The notes: generated from the letters alone by a model not told the origin. A stretch of 64,000 nucleotides of DNA from Halomonas sp. 1513 (GCA_001971685.1 CP019326.1:3348001-3412000); one strand, 5' to 3'; counted from the stretch's first letter, positions 9,183 through 18,300 are shown. Program-made: numbers and translations.

Positions 9183-9730
9183 GGGCGCGCCTCCTCGGTG
9201 GTGGCGCCCAGTTCACGCAGCGCCTGCCACAGGTTGGTCACAGCGTGTAGGGTCAGCGAGACGGCGAACAGCGGCATGATCAACCATACCCAGAACTTCC
9301 TGATGCCCAGGGTCGAGGTGTTCTCGGCGTAGATGAAGTTGAAGGTCTGGCCCTGAAAGGCCTGGATATCGAAACCGGCCCGCCATAGCGCCAGCGGCTG
9401 GTACCAGCGCCAGCACAGCCACAGCATCAGCAGCGCGAAGATCAGCACCGTGAGGTCGACGAACAGCGACAGCCAGCGCCGCGGGCGACCCGGCAGCGCA
9501 TCGCTGAGCAGCGTCACGGCGATGCCCTGGCGGCGCTTGAGCACCGCCGAGGCGATCAGGAAGGTCATCCAGATCATCGCGTAGATGGCCAGCTCGCTGA
9601 TCCAGTACAGCGGACTGCCCGCCGCGCGAAAGACGATGTTGACCAGGATCAGCAGGGTCACCGAGGCGGCCAGCGCCGCCGCGGCGATCTCTTCGAGCCT
9701 GGCCAACCCCAGGGAGAGGCGTGACAGCAT
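9179..9730 (-). CDS. dctQ: TRAP transporter small permease (DctQ)
   Basis: Small membrane subunit of the TRAP transporter, 183 residues with four predicted spans. The RFAG-type segment NIVFRAAGSPLYWISELAIY and YAMIWMTFLIASAVLKRRQ are typical of DctQ. I chose the ATG at 9730, giving MLSRLSLGLARLEEI; the open frame extends upstream to 9820 but runs into dctP. It starts 11 bases after the dctP stop and overlaps dctM by 4 bases. Confidence 0.92.
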   Translation of the reverse strand: MLSRLSLGLARLEEIAAAALAASVTLLILVNIVFRAAGSPLYWISELAIYAMIWMTFLIASAVLKRRQGIAVTLLSDALPGRPRRWLSLFVDLTVLIFALLMLWLCWRWYQPLALWRAGFDIQAFQGQTFNFIYAENTSTLGIRKFWVWLIMPLFAVSLTLHAVTNLWQALRELGATTEEARP

Positions 9731-9741
9731 GGCGCGTACGC

Positions 9742-10728
9742 TCACTCCTCGCGCAGGCGGTCGGCTTCCTCGCGCAGCGCCTCGAGGGACGGTGCCTTGT
9801 CGGCCCAGATGCCCTCCCACTCGGCGATGGCGTCGCTGAAGAACTCGGCGTCGGCCTCAACGATATTGAGGTCGAGGCCGCGGATCTCCTGCTCCTGCTC
9901 GGCGTCCTGCTGCTGGAAGCCGGTGATCACGTTGTCGAGGTGCTCGGCCATGGCGGTGCGGATCATTTCCTGATCGCCCTCGTCCAGCTCGTTCCATACC
10001 CGGCCCGAGACCACGCCCACCATGGGGAACATCATATGGTTGGAGATCAGCAGGTTATCCGCCTGCTCGTAAAACTTGAGGATCAGGATCGAATCGAAGT
10101 CCATGTCGATGGCATCGACCTGACCGTTGGCCAGCGCATCGTAGACCTCGAGCAGCGGCAGCGGCGCCGGTGCCGCGCCGGTGGCGGTATAGAAGTCGCG
10201 AATCGGCTCGAACGGGGTGATGCGCAGGCGCTGGCCGCGCATGTCGTCGACGCTCTCGATGGGCGAACGCGAGAGGACCTGGCGCATACCCACCATGCCG
10301 TAGCCCATGCCGACCAGGCCGACACCGCTGGGCAGCTGGTCGAGCAGCGCATTGGCGGCATCCGACTGCAGCAGTCGCGCAGCGTGATCGACGTCATCCA
10401 CCAGATAGGGCGCGTAGAGCGCACCGAAGTCCGGCACCCGGTTGGAGATCTCGGCGATGGTCAGAAAGGCCATGTCCAGCGCGCCGGTCTGCAGCTGCTG
10501 CACCATCTGCGCCTCGTTACCCAGCTGCTGGGCCGGGTAGACGCTGACGCTGTGCTCGCCGTCGGAGCGCTCGGCGAGAGTCTCGGCGAAGGCCTCGGCC
10601 TCCTGGGACCACATGTGCTGGGGCGGCGTGATCAGCCCGAGCCGAAAATCCCGCGCCTGGGCGGAGAGCGAAGCAGCGGCGAAGGTGGTGGCCGCAACGG
10701 CCAGTGTCAGCGTCTTGAGGGGGCGCAT
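9742..10728 (-). CDS. dctP: TRAP transporter substrate-binding protein (DctP)
   Basis: Periplasmic solute receptor of the TRAP system, 328 residues. The N-terminus MRPLKTLTLAVAATTFAAAS is a signal peptide ending at ASLSAQA. DctP features: GLITPPQHMW, SVYPAQQLGNEAQMVQQLQTG, the conserved arginine in GQRLRITPFEPIRDFY, and ALANGQVDAIDMDFDSI. The arginine binds the substrate carboxylate in this family, so a carboxylic acid is likely, but the exact ligand is not readable. The open frame reaches 10812; the ATG at 10728 is preferred because it begins the signal peptide. First gene of dctPQM. Confidence 0.93.
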   Translation of the reverse strand: MRPLKTLTLAVAATTFAAASLSAQARDFRLGLITPPQHMWSQEAEAFAETLAERSDGEHSVSVYPAQQLGNEAQMVQQLQTGALDMAFLTIAEISNRVPDFGALYAPYLVDDVDHAARLLQSDAANALLDQLPSGVGLVGMGYGMVGMRQVLSRSPIESVDDMRGQRLRITPFEPIRDFYTATGAAPAPLPLLEVYDALANGQVDAIDMDFDSILILKFYEQADNLLISNHMMFPMVGVVSGRVWNELDEGDQEMIRTAMAEHLDNVITGFQQQDAEQEQEIRGLDLNIVEADAEFFSDAIAEWEGIWADKAPSLEALREEADRLREE

Positions 10729-10839
10729 GAGAGCCTCGTCATTATCGGAATAGTAAGAGCCCGACAAGGTTACCTCAGCGCCTGCGTTGATGGCACCCAT
10801 CCGCTGCGCCAAGCGCCGGCCGACAGGTGCCGCGCTCGC

Positions 10840-11325
10840 TCAGAACAGCAGCGAGGGGGGCAGAGTGATGCCGATCATCTGGATGAACAGCAGCCATACC
10901 GCCGCCGCCACCAGCACCGGGACCAGCAGAATGCTCTTGATCCGCGCCCCGGGGGCCAGCACGGCGATCAGCACGGCATTGTAGAGGTAGGTCGAGACGA
11001 TCAAGCCCAGGTTGAGCACCATCCAGAAATAGACCACGGCGCCGCCCAGCATCAGCCCCGAGGCCAGGCCGATGGCCACCAGATCCTGCGCCGGCCCCTC
11101 CTCGGCCCCCTGCCCCTGACGGCGCCGCCTGGCCTCCAGGCCCAGCATGGCCAGCACCCAGACCCCGGAGGCGATCAGGAAGTAGTAGGCCGTCTGCGGC
11201 ATGATGTAGGACGGCACCAGCGGCGCCACCCGCCAGTTGCCGTACTCGATGTGCAGCAGGCCGGCCACCCCGAGCGATAGCATCAGGGCCACCGACAGCA
11301 ACTCTCTCACCATGGTGCGGTTCAT
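10840..11325 (-). CDS. tctB: Tripartite tricarboxylate transporter small permease (TctB)
   Basis: Small membrane subunit of a TTT-family transporter, 161 residues with four spans: MNRTMVRELLSVALMLSLGV, then SYIMPQTAYYFLIASGVWVL, a basic loop LEARRRRQGQGAEE, and two C-terminal spans. The ATG at 11325 overlaps the tctA stop by 4 bases. Its position after tctA is unusual, since the common order is tctC-tctB-tctA. It ends 111 bases before the neighbouring TRAP operon. Confidence 0.9.
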   Translation of the reverse strand: MNRTMVRELLSVALMLSLGVAGLLHIEYGNWRVAPLVPSYIMPQTAYYFLIASGVWVLAMLGLEARRRRQGQGAEEGPAQDLVAIGLASGLMLGGAVVYFWMVLNLGLIVSTYLYNAVLIAVLAPGARIKSILLVPVLVAAAVWLLFIQMIGITLPPSLLF

Positions 11326-12836
11326 TTCTTGGCCCTCAGCGCAAAGGTGAATAGCAGGATCAGCACCACCGCCGCCACATAGAAGCCGATGGCAATCGGG
11401 CTGCTGACCAGCACCCACCAGTCACCGCCGCCCATGATCATCGACTGCCGCAGGGCACGCTCGGCCCCCGGGCCGATGATGAAGCCCAGCACCAGCGGCG
11501 CCAGCGGGAACTTGAGCAGGCGCAGCGTGACCCCCAGCACCCCGGCGAACAGCAGCACCCAGACGTCCACCACCGAGTTGTTGGCGGCGTAGGTGCCGAC
11601 GATGGCCAGGATGAACACGGCGGGTATCAGGTAGCCCGGCTGGATCATGGCGATCCGCGAATAGTAGGGCAGCAGCACCTTGCCCAGCACCAGGTTCACC
11701 AGGTTGGCGAAGATCAGCGTGAAGAACAGCGCGTAGATGATCTCGGTATTGTCGTTGAGCAGGCTCGGCCCGGGGGTCATGCCCATCAGAATGAAGGCCG
11801 CCCCGAACAGCGCCGCGGTGGCACTGCCGGGGATGCCGAAGGCGAACAGCGGAATGAAGGTCGAGCCGGCGGTGGCACTGTTGCCCGACTCGGCGCTGGC
11901 GATCCCCTCCAGCGAACCCTTGCCGAACTCCTCCGGCTTGCGTGAGAAGCGCTGCGCCAGGCCGTAGCTCATGAAGGCCGCCAGCGACTGCCCGGCGCCG
12001 GGCAGCGCCCCGATGAAGGTGCCTACCGCCGCGCCGATATAGGTGGCCTTGAGGGTCGACTTGAACTCCACCCAGGACAGCTGATCCTTGCGGATATCGT
12101 AGCCCTGCAGCAGGCTGGCCTGCTCGGCCACGTCGTCCATCAACTTGTCGACCTTGCGCCGCCACAGCTTGGCGCCCTGCACCACCACTTCGGAGATCGC
12201 AAAGATCCCGATCAGTACCGGGATCAGGCTCAAGCCTCCCGACAGGCCCGGCATGCCGAAGGTCAGCCGCGCCGAGCCGGTGATCGGATCGCGCCCGATC
12301 ATCGCCAGCAGGATGCCGATGGCCGCCACGGCGAGCCCCTTGGCCACCATGCCCTGGCTGAGGGCGGCGATCAGCATCAGCGAGAAGGCGTAGAGGGCGA
12401 AGAATTCGATGGGCCCGAAGCTCAGCGCCACCGCGGCCAGCGGCACGGCGATGAAGATCAGCACCAGGTCACTGGTGGTGTCGCCGATCACCGAGGAGTA
12501 GAGCGCGGTATGCAGCGCCTTGCTCGGCTTGCCCTTGAGCTTGGCCTGGTAGCCGTCGATGCTGGTGGCCGCCGCTCCCGGGGTACCCGGCACGCCGAAC
12601 GATATGGCGGCGATCGAGCCACCGAACAGCCCGCCCTTGTAGATCCCCACCAGCAGGCCCATGGCCATGGCCGGCTCCAGGAAAAACACGAACGGCAGCA
12701 GCAGGGCGATGGCCATATCCCCCGACAGGCCAGGAATGGCGCCGAGGGTGATGCCCAGCAGCACTCCCAGCATCACATACATCAACACATAAGGATGAAA
12801 GGCCAGCGCACTGGCCTCAATGACAAGATCAAGCAT
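11322..12836 (-). CDS. tctA: Tripartite tricarboxylate transporter large permease (TctA)
   Basis: Large membrane subunit of a TTT transporter, 504 residues, about 11-12 spans. Diagnostic motifs: GVLLGITLGAIPGLSGDMAI, GLLVGIYKGGLFGGSIAAIS, FGVPGTPGAAATSIDGY, GALPGAGQSLAAFMSYGLA, and IASAESGNSATAGSTFIPLF. These glycine/proline-rich repeats are the signature of TctA. The upstream region between it and tctC holds a strong hairpin at 12875-12901. Confidence 0.96.
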   Translation of the reverse strand: MLDLVIEASALAFHPYVLMYVMLGVLLGITLGAIPGLSGDMAIALLLPFVFFLEPAMAMGLLVGIYKGGLFGGSIAAISFGVPGTPGAAATSIDGYQAKLKGKPSKALHTALYSSVIGDTTSDLVLIFIAVPLAAVALSFGPIEFFALYAFSLMLIAALSQGMVAKGLAVAAIGILLAMIGRDPITGSARLTFGMPGLSGGLSLIPVLIGIFAISEVVVQGAKLWRRKVDKLMDDVAEQASLLQGYDIRKDQLSWVEFKSTLKATYIGAAVGTFIGALPGAGQSLAAFMSYGLAQRFSRKPEEFGKGSLEGIASAESGNSATAGSTFIPLFAFGIPGSATAALFGAAFILMGMTPGPSLLNDNTEIIYALFFTLIFANLVNLVLGKVLLPYYSRIAMIQPGYLIPAVFILAIVGTYAANNSVVDVWVLLFAGVLGVTLRLLKFPLAPLVLGFIIGPGAERALRQSMIMGGGDWWVLVSSPIAIGFYVAAVVLILLFTFALRAKK

Positions 12837-12874
12837 CGGTGCTCTCCGAGGAGGCAGAAAGGATCACGCACACA

Positions 12875-12901
12875 GAGGAAGCCGGCAGGGCCGGCTTCCT
12901 C
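12875..12901 (-). terminator. Intercistronic hairpin between tctC and tctA
   Basis: Perfect 12-bp stem (GAGGAAGCCGGC and its complement at 12875-12886 and 12890-12901) with a 3-base loop, in the 76-base gap after the tctC stop. There is no T-run on the minus strand after it, so it is more likely an mRNA stabiliser or partial terminator that lets the binding protein be made in excess of the permeases. Confidence 0.7.
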
Positions 12902-12912
12902 GGCGCCCGGCG

Positions 12913-13902
12913 TCAGTCTTGCTCGATGGCGGCAAGCACTTCCTTTACCCGCTCGGTGGTCTCGCGGTAGATCTGCTGTGCGCTCTCGCGGCCCTGAACG
13001 TTGTTCAGCCCGGCGGAGGCCTGGTTGGACATGGTTTGCGCGGTCTCGGTCTCGAGGCCCTGCATGATGCAGTCGGCGAGAGCCTGCTGAATCTCGTCGG
13101 AGACCGAGGAGAAGGTGTAGACCAGCAGCGGCGCCTCGAAGGAGACGTCATAGCCGGCTTCCTGGAAGGTCGGCACGTCAGGCAGCACGTCGGAGCGCTC
13201 GTCGGCAAATACGCCGATGGCGGTGACTTCGCCCTCTTCCACGTTGGAGACGATCGACGGCGGCAGCGTCATGCCCAGGTGGGCGTGGCCGCCGAGGATC
13301 ATGGTACGGGTCTCGCCGCCCCCGGTGGTCGGCAGGTGCACGTTCTGGATGCCGGTTTCCATCTCCAGCAGCACCAGCGGCAGGTGCACCAGGCTCAGCG
13401 GGTCGGCGTGGCCGAAGATCAGCGTGTTGGGCTCCGCTTCGGCCAGTTCGATCCAGTCCTCGATGCTCTGGATGGGGTGGTCGGCCTTGACGTAGACGGT
13501 GGGCTTCCAGTCGGTGAGGTGAACGATCGGCGCCCAGTCCTCCACCTCCCAGTCGGTGTCTTCGGTAAGGGTCTGGGTAATGGTCGCGGAGTAGTCCGCC
13601 ATCAGGATGGTGTGACCGTTGGGTTCAGCATCGGCAACGAACTGCAGCCCCTCCATGCCGCCGGCCCCCGGCATGCTGACGACATCGATACGCGTGCCGC
13701 AATATTCCGCGGCGTTGGCGGCAATAATACGCGCGGTAATGTCGGTACTCCCCCCTGCACCATAGGGCATCACAATACGAATTGGATCGCTTCCCAGCAG
13801 TGACTCTGCATCTGACGCAGCAGCAGAGGTAGCCATCATGGCAGTGGAGATCATGGCGGCGCTGATCGCCACGCTGATTTTCGACATTTTAGGCGTCATC
13901 AT
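12913..13902 (-). CDS. tctC: TTT-family periplasmic substrate-binding protein (TctC)
   Basis: Bug-type solute receptor for the TTT transporter, about 329 residues. N-terminal MMTPKMSKISVAISAAMIST is a signal peptide, processed near ATSAAA. Family features: IRIVMPYGAGGSTDITARII near the start of the mature protein, the VVSMPGAGGMEGLQFV loop, GHTILMADYSA, and LPDVPTFQEAGYDV. The ATG at 13902 is preferred since GAGGAA precedes it; 13923 is an alternative in-frame start. First gene of the tctC-A-B operon, with an AT-rich upstream region. Confidence 0.93.
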   Translation of the reverse strand: MMTPKMSKISVAISAAMISTAMMATSAAASDAESLLGSDPIRIVMPYGAGGSTDITARIIAANAAEYCGTRIDVVSMPGAGGMEGLQFVADAEPNGHTILMADYSATITQTLTEDTDWEVEDWAPIVHLTDWKPTVYVKADHPIQSIEDWIELAEAEPNTLIFGHADPLSLVHLPLVLLEMETGIQNVHLPTTGGGETRTMILGGHAHLGMTLPPSIVSNVEEGEVTAIGVFADERSDVLPDVPTFQEAGYDVSFEAPLLVYTFSSVSDEIQQALADCIMQGLETETAQTMSNQASAGLNNVQGRESAQQIYRETTERVKEVLAAIEQD

Positions 13903-14291
13903 CAATTCCTCAATACTCTTCATGTTCTTGTTACATAAGGAGATAATAACTGTCTTTCACGACAGCAACCCTTCCTTTCCAGGAGCCCTTAGCGGACCTT
14001 CGACGAGCCGTTCAGCGAGTCTTCGGTGATTATATTTGCCTGCTAAAGGTATGCTCATTAAGCGTATCGCCAATGGCTTTCTGCTCCTCTTATGAGCCTA
14101 ATTGGCCAAGTCGAATGGCACTTGCCGATTCCCCGGAAATCTTTGTCAATAACCCGGCGATAACCTAAAAATTAAATAGCGGACTAAATAAAAAACCGGC
14201 TGGCACAACATTAGGCAATGGCCTATACCGCCAGCAGCTACAATGAATCCGGCGCCCGCCGATGTCGGCGGGCGAAGCACAGGGATTCACC
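13903..14291. other. AT-rich divergent intergenic region
   Basis: Holds the 5' region of tctC (minus strand) and of the isomerase gene (plus strand). It is noticeably richer in A/T than its neighbours, as expected of promoter DNA, but I cannot pin a convincing -35/-10 pair. No gene is seen. Confidence 0.4.
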
Positions 14292-14894
14292 ATGCCCCAG
14301 CACATCACCTACTACTTCAGCCAGGTCTCTCCCTGGTCCTACCTTGGCCACGCCAAGATCGGCGAGATCGCCTCGCGATACGACGCGACCATCGACTACG
14401 TGCCGATCACCCTGAGTGCCGTCTTTCCGCGAACCGGCGGTTTGCCCCTGCCCAAACGGGCTCCAGAGCGCCAGGCCTATCGCATGGCGGAGCTGAAACG
14501 CTGGCCACAGCTGCGCGGCGTGCCGCTCAACGTGACGCCCAAGCACTTCCCCACTGATGATCGCCCGGCGGCACGCCTGGTACTGGCCGCCAAGGCACAC
14601 GGGCACGATATCGCCCAGCTGTCGCTGGCCATACTGCGCGCCTGCTGGCACGAGGAGCGCGACGTCGCCGATCTCGCCACCCTGAGCGAGCTCGCCGCCG
14701 CCTTCGGCCTGGACGGCAAGGCACTGCTGGAGGCGTCGGAATCGGCGCAGGGGCAGCAGCGCCTCGACGACGCCTGCGAGGAGGCGATCGCCGCCGGCTG
14801 CTTCGGCGCGCCCTGGTACGACGTGGACGGCGAGCCCTTCTGGGGCCAGGACCGCCTCGAGCTGGTGGAGAAGAAACTGGCCGGCGAGCTGTGA
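14292..14894 (+). CDS. 2-hydroxychromene-2-carboxylate isomerase / DsbA-GSTK family protein
   Basis: A 200-residue member of the DsbA-like thioredoxin fold used by glutathione-dependent HCCA isomerases and kappa GSTs. The active-site serine motif is in YYFSQVSPWSYLGHAKI (near residues 7-23), and the cis-proline region is GCFGAPWYDVDGEPFWGQDR near the C-terminus, both classic. The ATG at 14292 is preferred over an upstream in-frame start at 14262. HCCA isomerase acts in naphthalene breakdown, but no other such gene is nearby, so a general glutathione-linked role is as likely. Convergent with the amidase, 6 bases apart. Confidence 0.85.
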   Translation: MPQHITYYFSQVSPWSYLGHAKIGEIASRYDATIDYVPITLSAVFPRTGGLPLPKRAPERQAYRMAELKRWPQLRGVPLNVTPKHFPTDDRPAARLVLAAKAHGHDIAQLSLAILRACWHEERDVADLATLSELAAAFGLDGKALLEASESAQGQQRLDDACEEAIAAGCFGAPWYDVDGEPFWGQDRLELVEKKLAGEL

Positions 14895-14900
14895 GCCGAG

Positions 14901-16325
14901 CTAGGCCACGAACGGATCTACCGGTGTGCAGGGACCAAACGCGGACTCGATGACCTCGGCTGCCTCCAGCACCAGATCATCGCGAAAGCGGTCGGCGTAG
15001 AGCTGGATGGCCATGGGGGCAGTGTCGATCGGCCGGGTCGGCACCACGGCAGCGGGGATGCCGAGCAGATTGCCGGGGGTCACGAACCACTGCATGCTCA
15101 GCATCAGGTCGGCGCCGGCGGGTGATGCCACGTCGGCATCGTGCTCGAAGGGTAGCGAGGGCCACACGGGGCCGAGAATGATCGGATAGTGCGCAAGGAA
15201 TGCCAGCCAGGCTCGACCGATGCGTGAACGCTCCTGATGCAGCGCGGCATGCGTTACCGCCGGATCGATCTTGGTGATCAGGGCATCCATCAGCATGGCG
15301 GCCTCGGCGCTAATCGTGGGGCGTATCGTCTCGGCGGTAAGGCTCAGGTCGGACATCTGGAACTGCGTCCAGAGGTGGTTGATCCGCTCGATCTCCGGCG
15401 GCATCGCCTCCTCCACCTCGTAGCCGGCCGCGGCAAGCGCCCTGCCCGCCGCCTGCACGCTGGCGACAATGGCCGGGTCAACGCGACAACCGGGCAGCGA
15501 GGTCACCATGGCGACGCGCCGCACCGCCCGCGGGCTATTCAGTGCCACCGTCACCGAGCGGGGGTCGCGCACATGCTGGCCGTGAATCTGCTTCAGCACC
15601 AGCTTGAGGTCGCTTACGCTGCGCGCGATCGGGCCATCGGTCAGCATCGCCTGGGCACTCAGGAAGCCGTCGCCGGCACTGCCGAATGGCACGCGCCCCT
15701 GGGTCGGCTTGAGTGCCGCCACGCCGCAGCAGAACGCCGGGTTTCTCAGTGACCCGCCGATGTCGTTGCCGATGCCGAGTGGCGACATGCCGGACGCCAC
15801 CGCCGAGCCTTCCCCACCGCTACTGCCCCCCGCGGTCAGCTGCGCGTTCCACGGATTGCGCGTCAGCCCTCTGAACGGGTTGCTGGTCGAGATACGCAGG
15901 CCCATTTCAGGCATGTTGGTGCGCCCAATGGGAATCGCGCCGGCAGCGCGCATCCGCTCAATCACCGGCGCATCCCGCTCAGGCAGCGCGTCGGCGTTCG
16001 CCGCCAGGCCGAAGGTGGTCGGGGTGCCGACGCAGTCGATGTTTTCCTTCACGGTAATTGGCACCCCGTGCAGCGCCGGCAGATGGCGTTTGCCGTGTTT
16101 CTTGCGAAACGCATCTGCCGCGTCTGCCGCCTCGCGCGATGAGGTTTGCAGCATCACCGTGACGGCATTGAGCAGCGGATTGACCGCCTCGATCCTCACC
16201 AGATGCGCATCGATCACCTCACGGCTCGATACATCTCCGGCTCTGATGAGCGCTGCCAATGTCGTGGCGGACTGGCGCCACAGTTCCTGAGCACGGCCCG
16301 GGGCCGCGGAAGCACGCTTTATCAT
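14901..16325 (-). CDS. Amidase (amidase-signature family)
   Basis: A 474-residue serine hydrolase of the amidase-signature family, which hydrolyses carboxamides with a Ser-cisSer-Lys triad. Visible triad: Lys in GVPITVKENIDCVG, the GGSSGGEGSAVASG signature with the cis-serine, and the nucleophile in GIGNDIGGSLRNPAFCCG. The ATG at 16325 follows AAAGGAA. The open frame continues to 16466 through a poly-C run, but that part is proline-rich and not family-like. Substrate is unknown; several members are annotated AtzF, GatA-like or aryl-acylamidases. Confidence 0.9.
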   Translation of the reverse strand: MIKRASAAPGRAQELWRQSATTLAALIRAGDVSSREVIDAHLVRIEAVNPLLNAVTVMLQTSSREAADAADAFRKKHGKRHLPALHGVPITVKENIDCVGTPTTFGLAANADALPERDAPVIERMRAAGAIPIGRTNMPEMGLRISTSNPFRGLTRNPWNAQLTAGGSSGGEGSAVASGMSPLGIGNDIGGSLRNPAFCCGVAALKPTQGRVPFGSAGDGFLSAQAMLTDGPIARSVSDLKLVLKQIHGQHVRDPRSVTVALNSPRAVRRVAMVTSLPGCRVDPAIVASVQAAGRALAAAGYEVEEAMPPEIERINHLWTQFQMSDLSLTAETIRPTISAEAAMLMDALITKIDPAVTHAALHQERSRIGRAWLAFLAHYPIILGPVWPSLPFEHDADVASPAGADLMLSMQWFVTPGNLLGIPAAVVPTRPIDTAPMAIQLYADRFRDDLVLEAAEVIESAFGPCTPVDPFVA

Positions 16326-16672
16326 GGTGTCAGTTCCTTTGTGGCCGTGCTGCTCGCTAACCGGGGCGGCACGGAGATGCGATCCTGCATCATCAAGAAG
16401 GGGGGGGGGGGGAGCGGGAGATATAGCCCCTCCGGGCAGGGCGGGGGCAGCTCCAGGTAGCCTCACTGCAGAGTGAGGCCTACCCAGTAGGATAGTCGCT
16501 CATGGCGAAATAACCTCGGGCGGCGAAAAGGAATGCCGGACCGATCCGCCGATTGCCAGACGCGGCTGTGCCAGGAGCACGACAAGCTCCGCGTGACCGG
16601 CCAATATATAGCAGACGCTGTCATAGCCTCGATCCAGTACAGATGGCACGCGCAAAGATAGAGAGTAGGACG
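16326..16672. other. Intergenic region containing a G homopolymer
   Basis: About 350 bases between the divergent amidase and NUDIX genes. It contains the 13-G run listed separately, and the promoter areas of both genes. No gene with a ribosome-binding site or family match is seen. Confidence 0.4.
16400..16412 (+). repeat. G13 homopolymer tract
   Basis: Thirteen consecutive G (C on the amidase strand), 75-87 bases upstream of the amidase start. Runs this long are prone to slippage, both in the cell and in sequencing. It lies in the amidase leader or promoter. Confidence 0.85.
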
Positions 16673-17074
16673 ATGAAAACGATACAAGCGGCTTGCGCGG
16701 TCATTCAGCGCGAGGATGGCGCCATCCTGATGGTGAAGCGCCTTAACCCGCCCGAAGCAGGCTTATGGTCCGTACCTGGCGGAAAGGTCGAGCCTGGGGA
16801 AAGCTTGCCTGCCGCCGCCGCCCGCGAGGCGTTCGAGGAGACGGGCCTTCAGGTCGAGGTTGGCCAGCGGCTCTGGTCGACACAGCTGGCCTGGGACGAT
16901 GACATCGTCTACGAACTGCACGATTTTGCCGCCACCCCCATTGGCGGTGACCTGCAAGCCGGCGACGACGCCGCCGAGGTACGCTGGGTGCCTGCCAGCC
17001 AATTAGGCAGCCTGCCGCTGGTCGCAGAACTGCTCGATCACCTGCGCGCTGCAGGGCTGGCTCCCTGCCTCTAG
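16673..17074 (+). CDS. NUDIX hydrolase
   Basis: Hydrolyses a nucleoside diphosphate linked to another moiety. At 133 residues it is a single NUDIX domain. The NUDIX box GX5EX7REUXEEXGU is perfect: G-KVEPG-E-SLPAAAA-REAFEETGL, around residues 37-59. It starts MKTIQAACAVIQREDGAIL and has the SVPGGK strand. The ATG at 16673 has GAGTAGGA upstream. Substrate could be ADP-ribose, dinucleotide or oxidised nucleotide; the short single domain and the ADP-ribose-like length do not decide. Confidence 0.92.
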   Translation: MKTIQAACAVIQREDGAILMVKRLNPPEAGLWSVPGGKVEPGESLPAAAAREAFEETGLQVEVGQRLWSTQLAWDDDIVYELHDFAATPIGGDLQAGDDAAEVRWVPASQLGSLPLVAELLDHLRAAGLAPCL

Positions 17075-17212
17075 ACCGATACGGCTGCATAACGCGACAA
17101 CCTCGGATAAAGCGGCTTAACCAAATGCTGGAAACTTCGGTGCGCTATCGTAAGAGGAACGCCACTATTAATGGCACCATGAGAGCGTGCCCGTGTTATG
17201 AAAAGGATGCCT

Positions 17213-17728
17213 ATGTCACCTGCCGATATGTCCCTGACGCTTGGCTCGACGGTAGATTACTACCGCCCCCCTTGTGCCGATGCCCTGGGACTGATTCGAC
17301 TCCGCGCCAGTGACGAGGGGCTCACCGAGGTGGCGTTCATTGCCAACCAAGACGCTGCTCCCCAGCCAAGCACTCTAACAGCGCTGGCCAAGGCGCAGCT
17401 CGAAGAGTATTTCGCCGGTACCCGCCGGCACTTCGACCTGCCACTGGCGCCGCGGGGCACCGACTTCCAGCGTCGCGTATGGGAGGCGCTGGCCACCATC
17501 CCCTTTGGCGAAACCCGCTGCTACGCCGAGATCGCCGAACAGCTGCGCTGCAAGGGCGGCCAGCGCGCCGTGGGCGCGGCCAACGGCAAGAACCCGATGG
17601 CCATCGTGGTGCCCTGCCACCGGGTGATCGGCAGCGATGGGCGGCTGACCGGCTACGCTGGCGGCATTGGCCGCAAGCAGTGGCTGCTGGCCCACGAGGC
17701 AGGAGAGGTGCCGCTCGGCCTGATGTAG
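17213..17728 (+). CDS. ogt: Methylated-DNA--protein-cysteine methyltransferase
   Basis: Suicide DNA-repair protein that moves methyl groups from O6-methylguanine to its own cysteine. The PCHR motif ([13 protein letters not shown]) carries the acceptor cysteine near residue 138; the helix-turn-helix part [20 protein letters not shown] and [11 protein letters not shown] precede it, and [15 protein letters not shown] follows. At about 171 residues it is the short Ogt type without an Ada domain. I chose the ATG at 17213 since AAAAGGA is 5 bases upstream; ATGs at 17198 and 17228 are alternatives. Confidence 0.94.
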   Translation: MSPADMSLTLGSTVDYYRPPCADALGLIRLRASDEGLTEVAFIANQDAAPQPSTLTALAKAQLEEYFAGTRRHFDLPLAPRGTDFQRRVWEALATIPFGETRCYAEIAEQLRCKGGQRAVGAANGKNPMAIVVPCHRVIGSDGRLTGYAGGIGRKQWLLAHEAGEVPLGLM

Positions 17729-17931
17729 CCAATCGCTGCCGATGTGGAAGTCGCCTGCGGTCGTTCGCGCGATCAACCAACGTCAGCCTCGTGAATAAAA
17801 CACAGGGAAAGTGCATCCACGCCTCTCTACGGGCCGTACATGGTAGTGACAAGCGGTTTTAACGGCCGACATGTCGCAGATTTTGGATCAAGCGACACGG
17901 CAATACCACGTAACGTAGAGAGGTAAGCGTC

Positions 17932-18300
17932 ATGAAATACACCACGATCATCGCACAGAGCATTGCTGCCAGCGTTCTTGTTCTGGGCCTGGCTGCCCAA
18001 GCTTCTGCAGTAGAAGCGACCCACACTCGCGTCGAGGCTGGCAGTCCTGCGCATGGTGGTACTATGGAAGGCTACCGGATTGTTCAGTTAGAAAAGGATC
18101 CGGGCACGAGCTATCAAGGCGCGTCCAGCGATCATCTCCCGCCGAAGGTGGGTAACCCGATGATTGGCGGCAACCGTGAAGGTCTGCATCGCCATGGCAT
18201 TGAGTTCGTTGGTGCGTCAAATATTACCGATCAATCGGCAAGCAGCGATCAGAACAGCCTCAAGATGGACCTCGAACTCAGAAGCGGTACACGTGGCTGA
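17932..18300 (+). CDS. Small secreted protein of unknown function
   Basis: 122 residues. The N-terminus MKYTTIIAQSIAASVLVLGL is a signal peptide with likely cleavage after QASAV. The mature part is hydrophilic and histidine/glycine-rich in places (HGGTMEGYR, GGNREGLHRHGIEF), with no family I can name. The ATG at 17932 follows GAGAGGTAAG, a good ribosome-binding site, and a rho-independent terminator stands 52 bases after the stop, so it looks like a complete single-gene unit. Confidence 0.8.
   Translation: MKYTTIIAQSIAASVLVLGLAAQASAVEATHTRVEAGSPAHGGTMEGYRIVQLEKDPGTSYQGASSDHLPPKVGNPMIGGNREGLHRHGIEFVGASNITDQSASSDQNSLKMDLELRSGTRG

Noticed and set aside
9721-11280. 519-codon plus-strand frame opposite dctP/tctB
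   Set aside because: His/Gln-rich antisense of the transporter genes, without start site or family.
16463-16687. 74-codon minus-strand frame overlapping the NUDIX start
   Set aside because: No start site or homology; overlaps a gene with a perfect NUDIX box.
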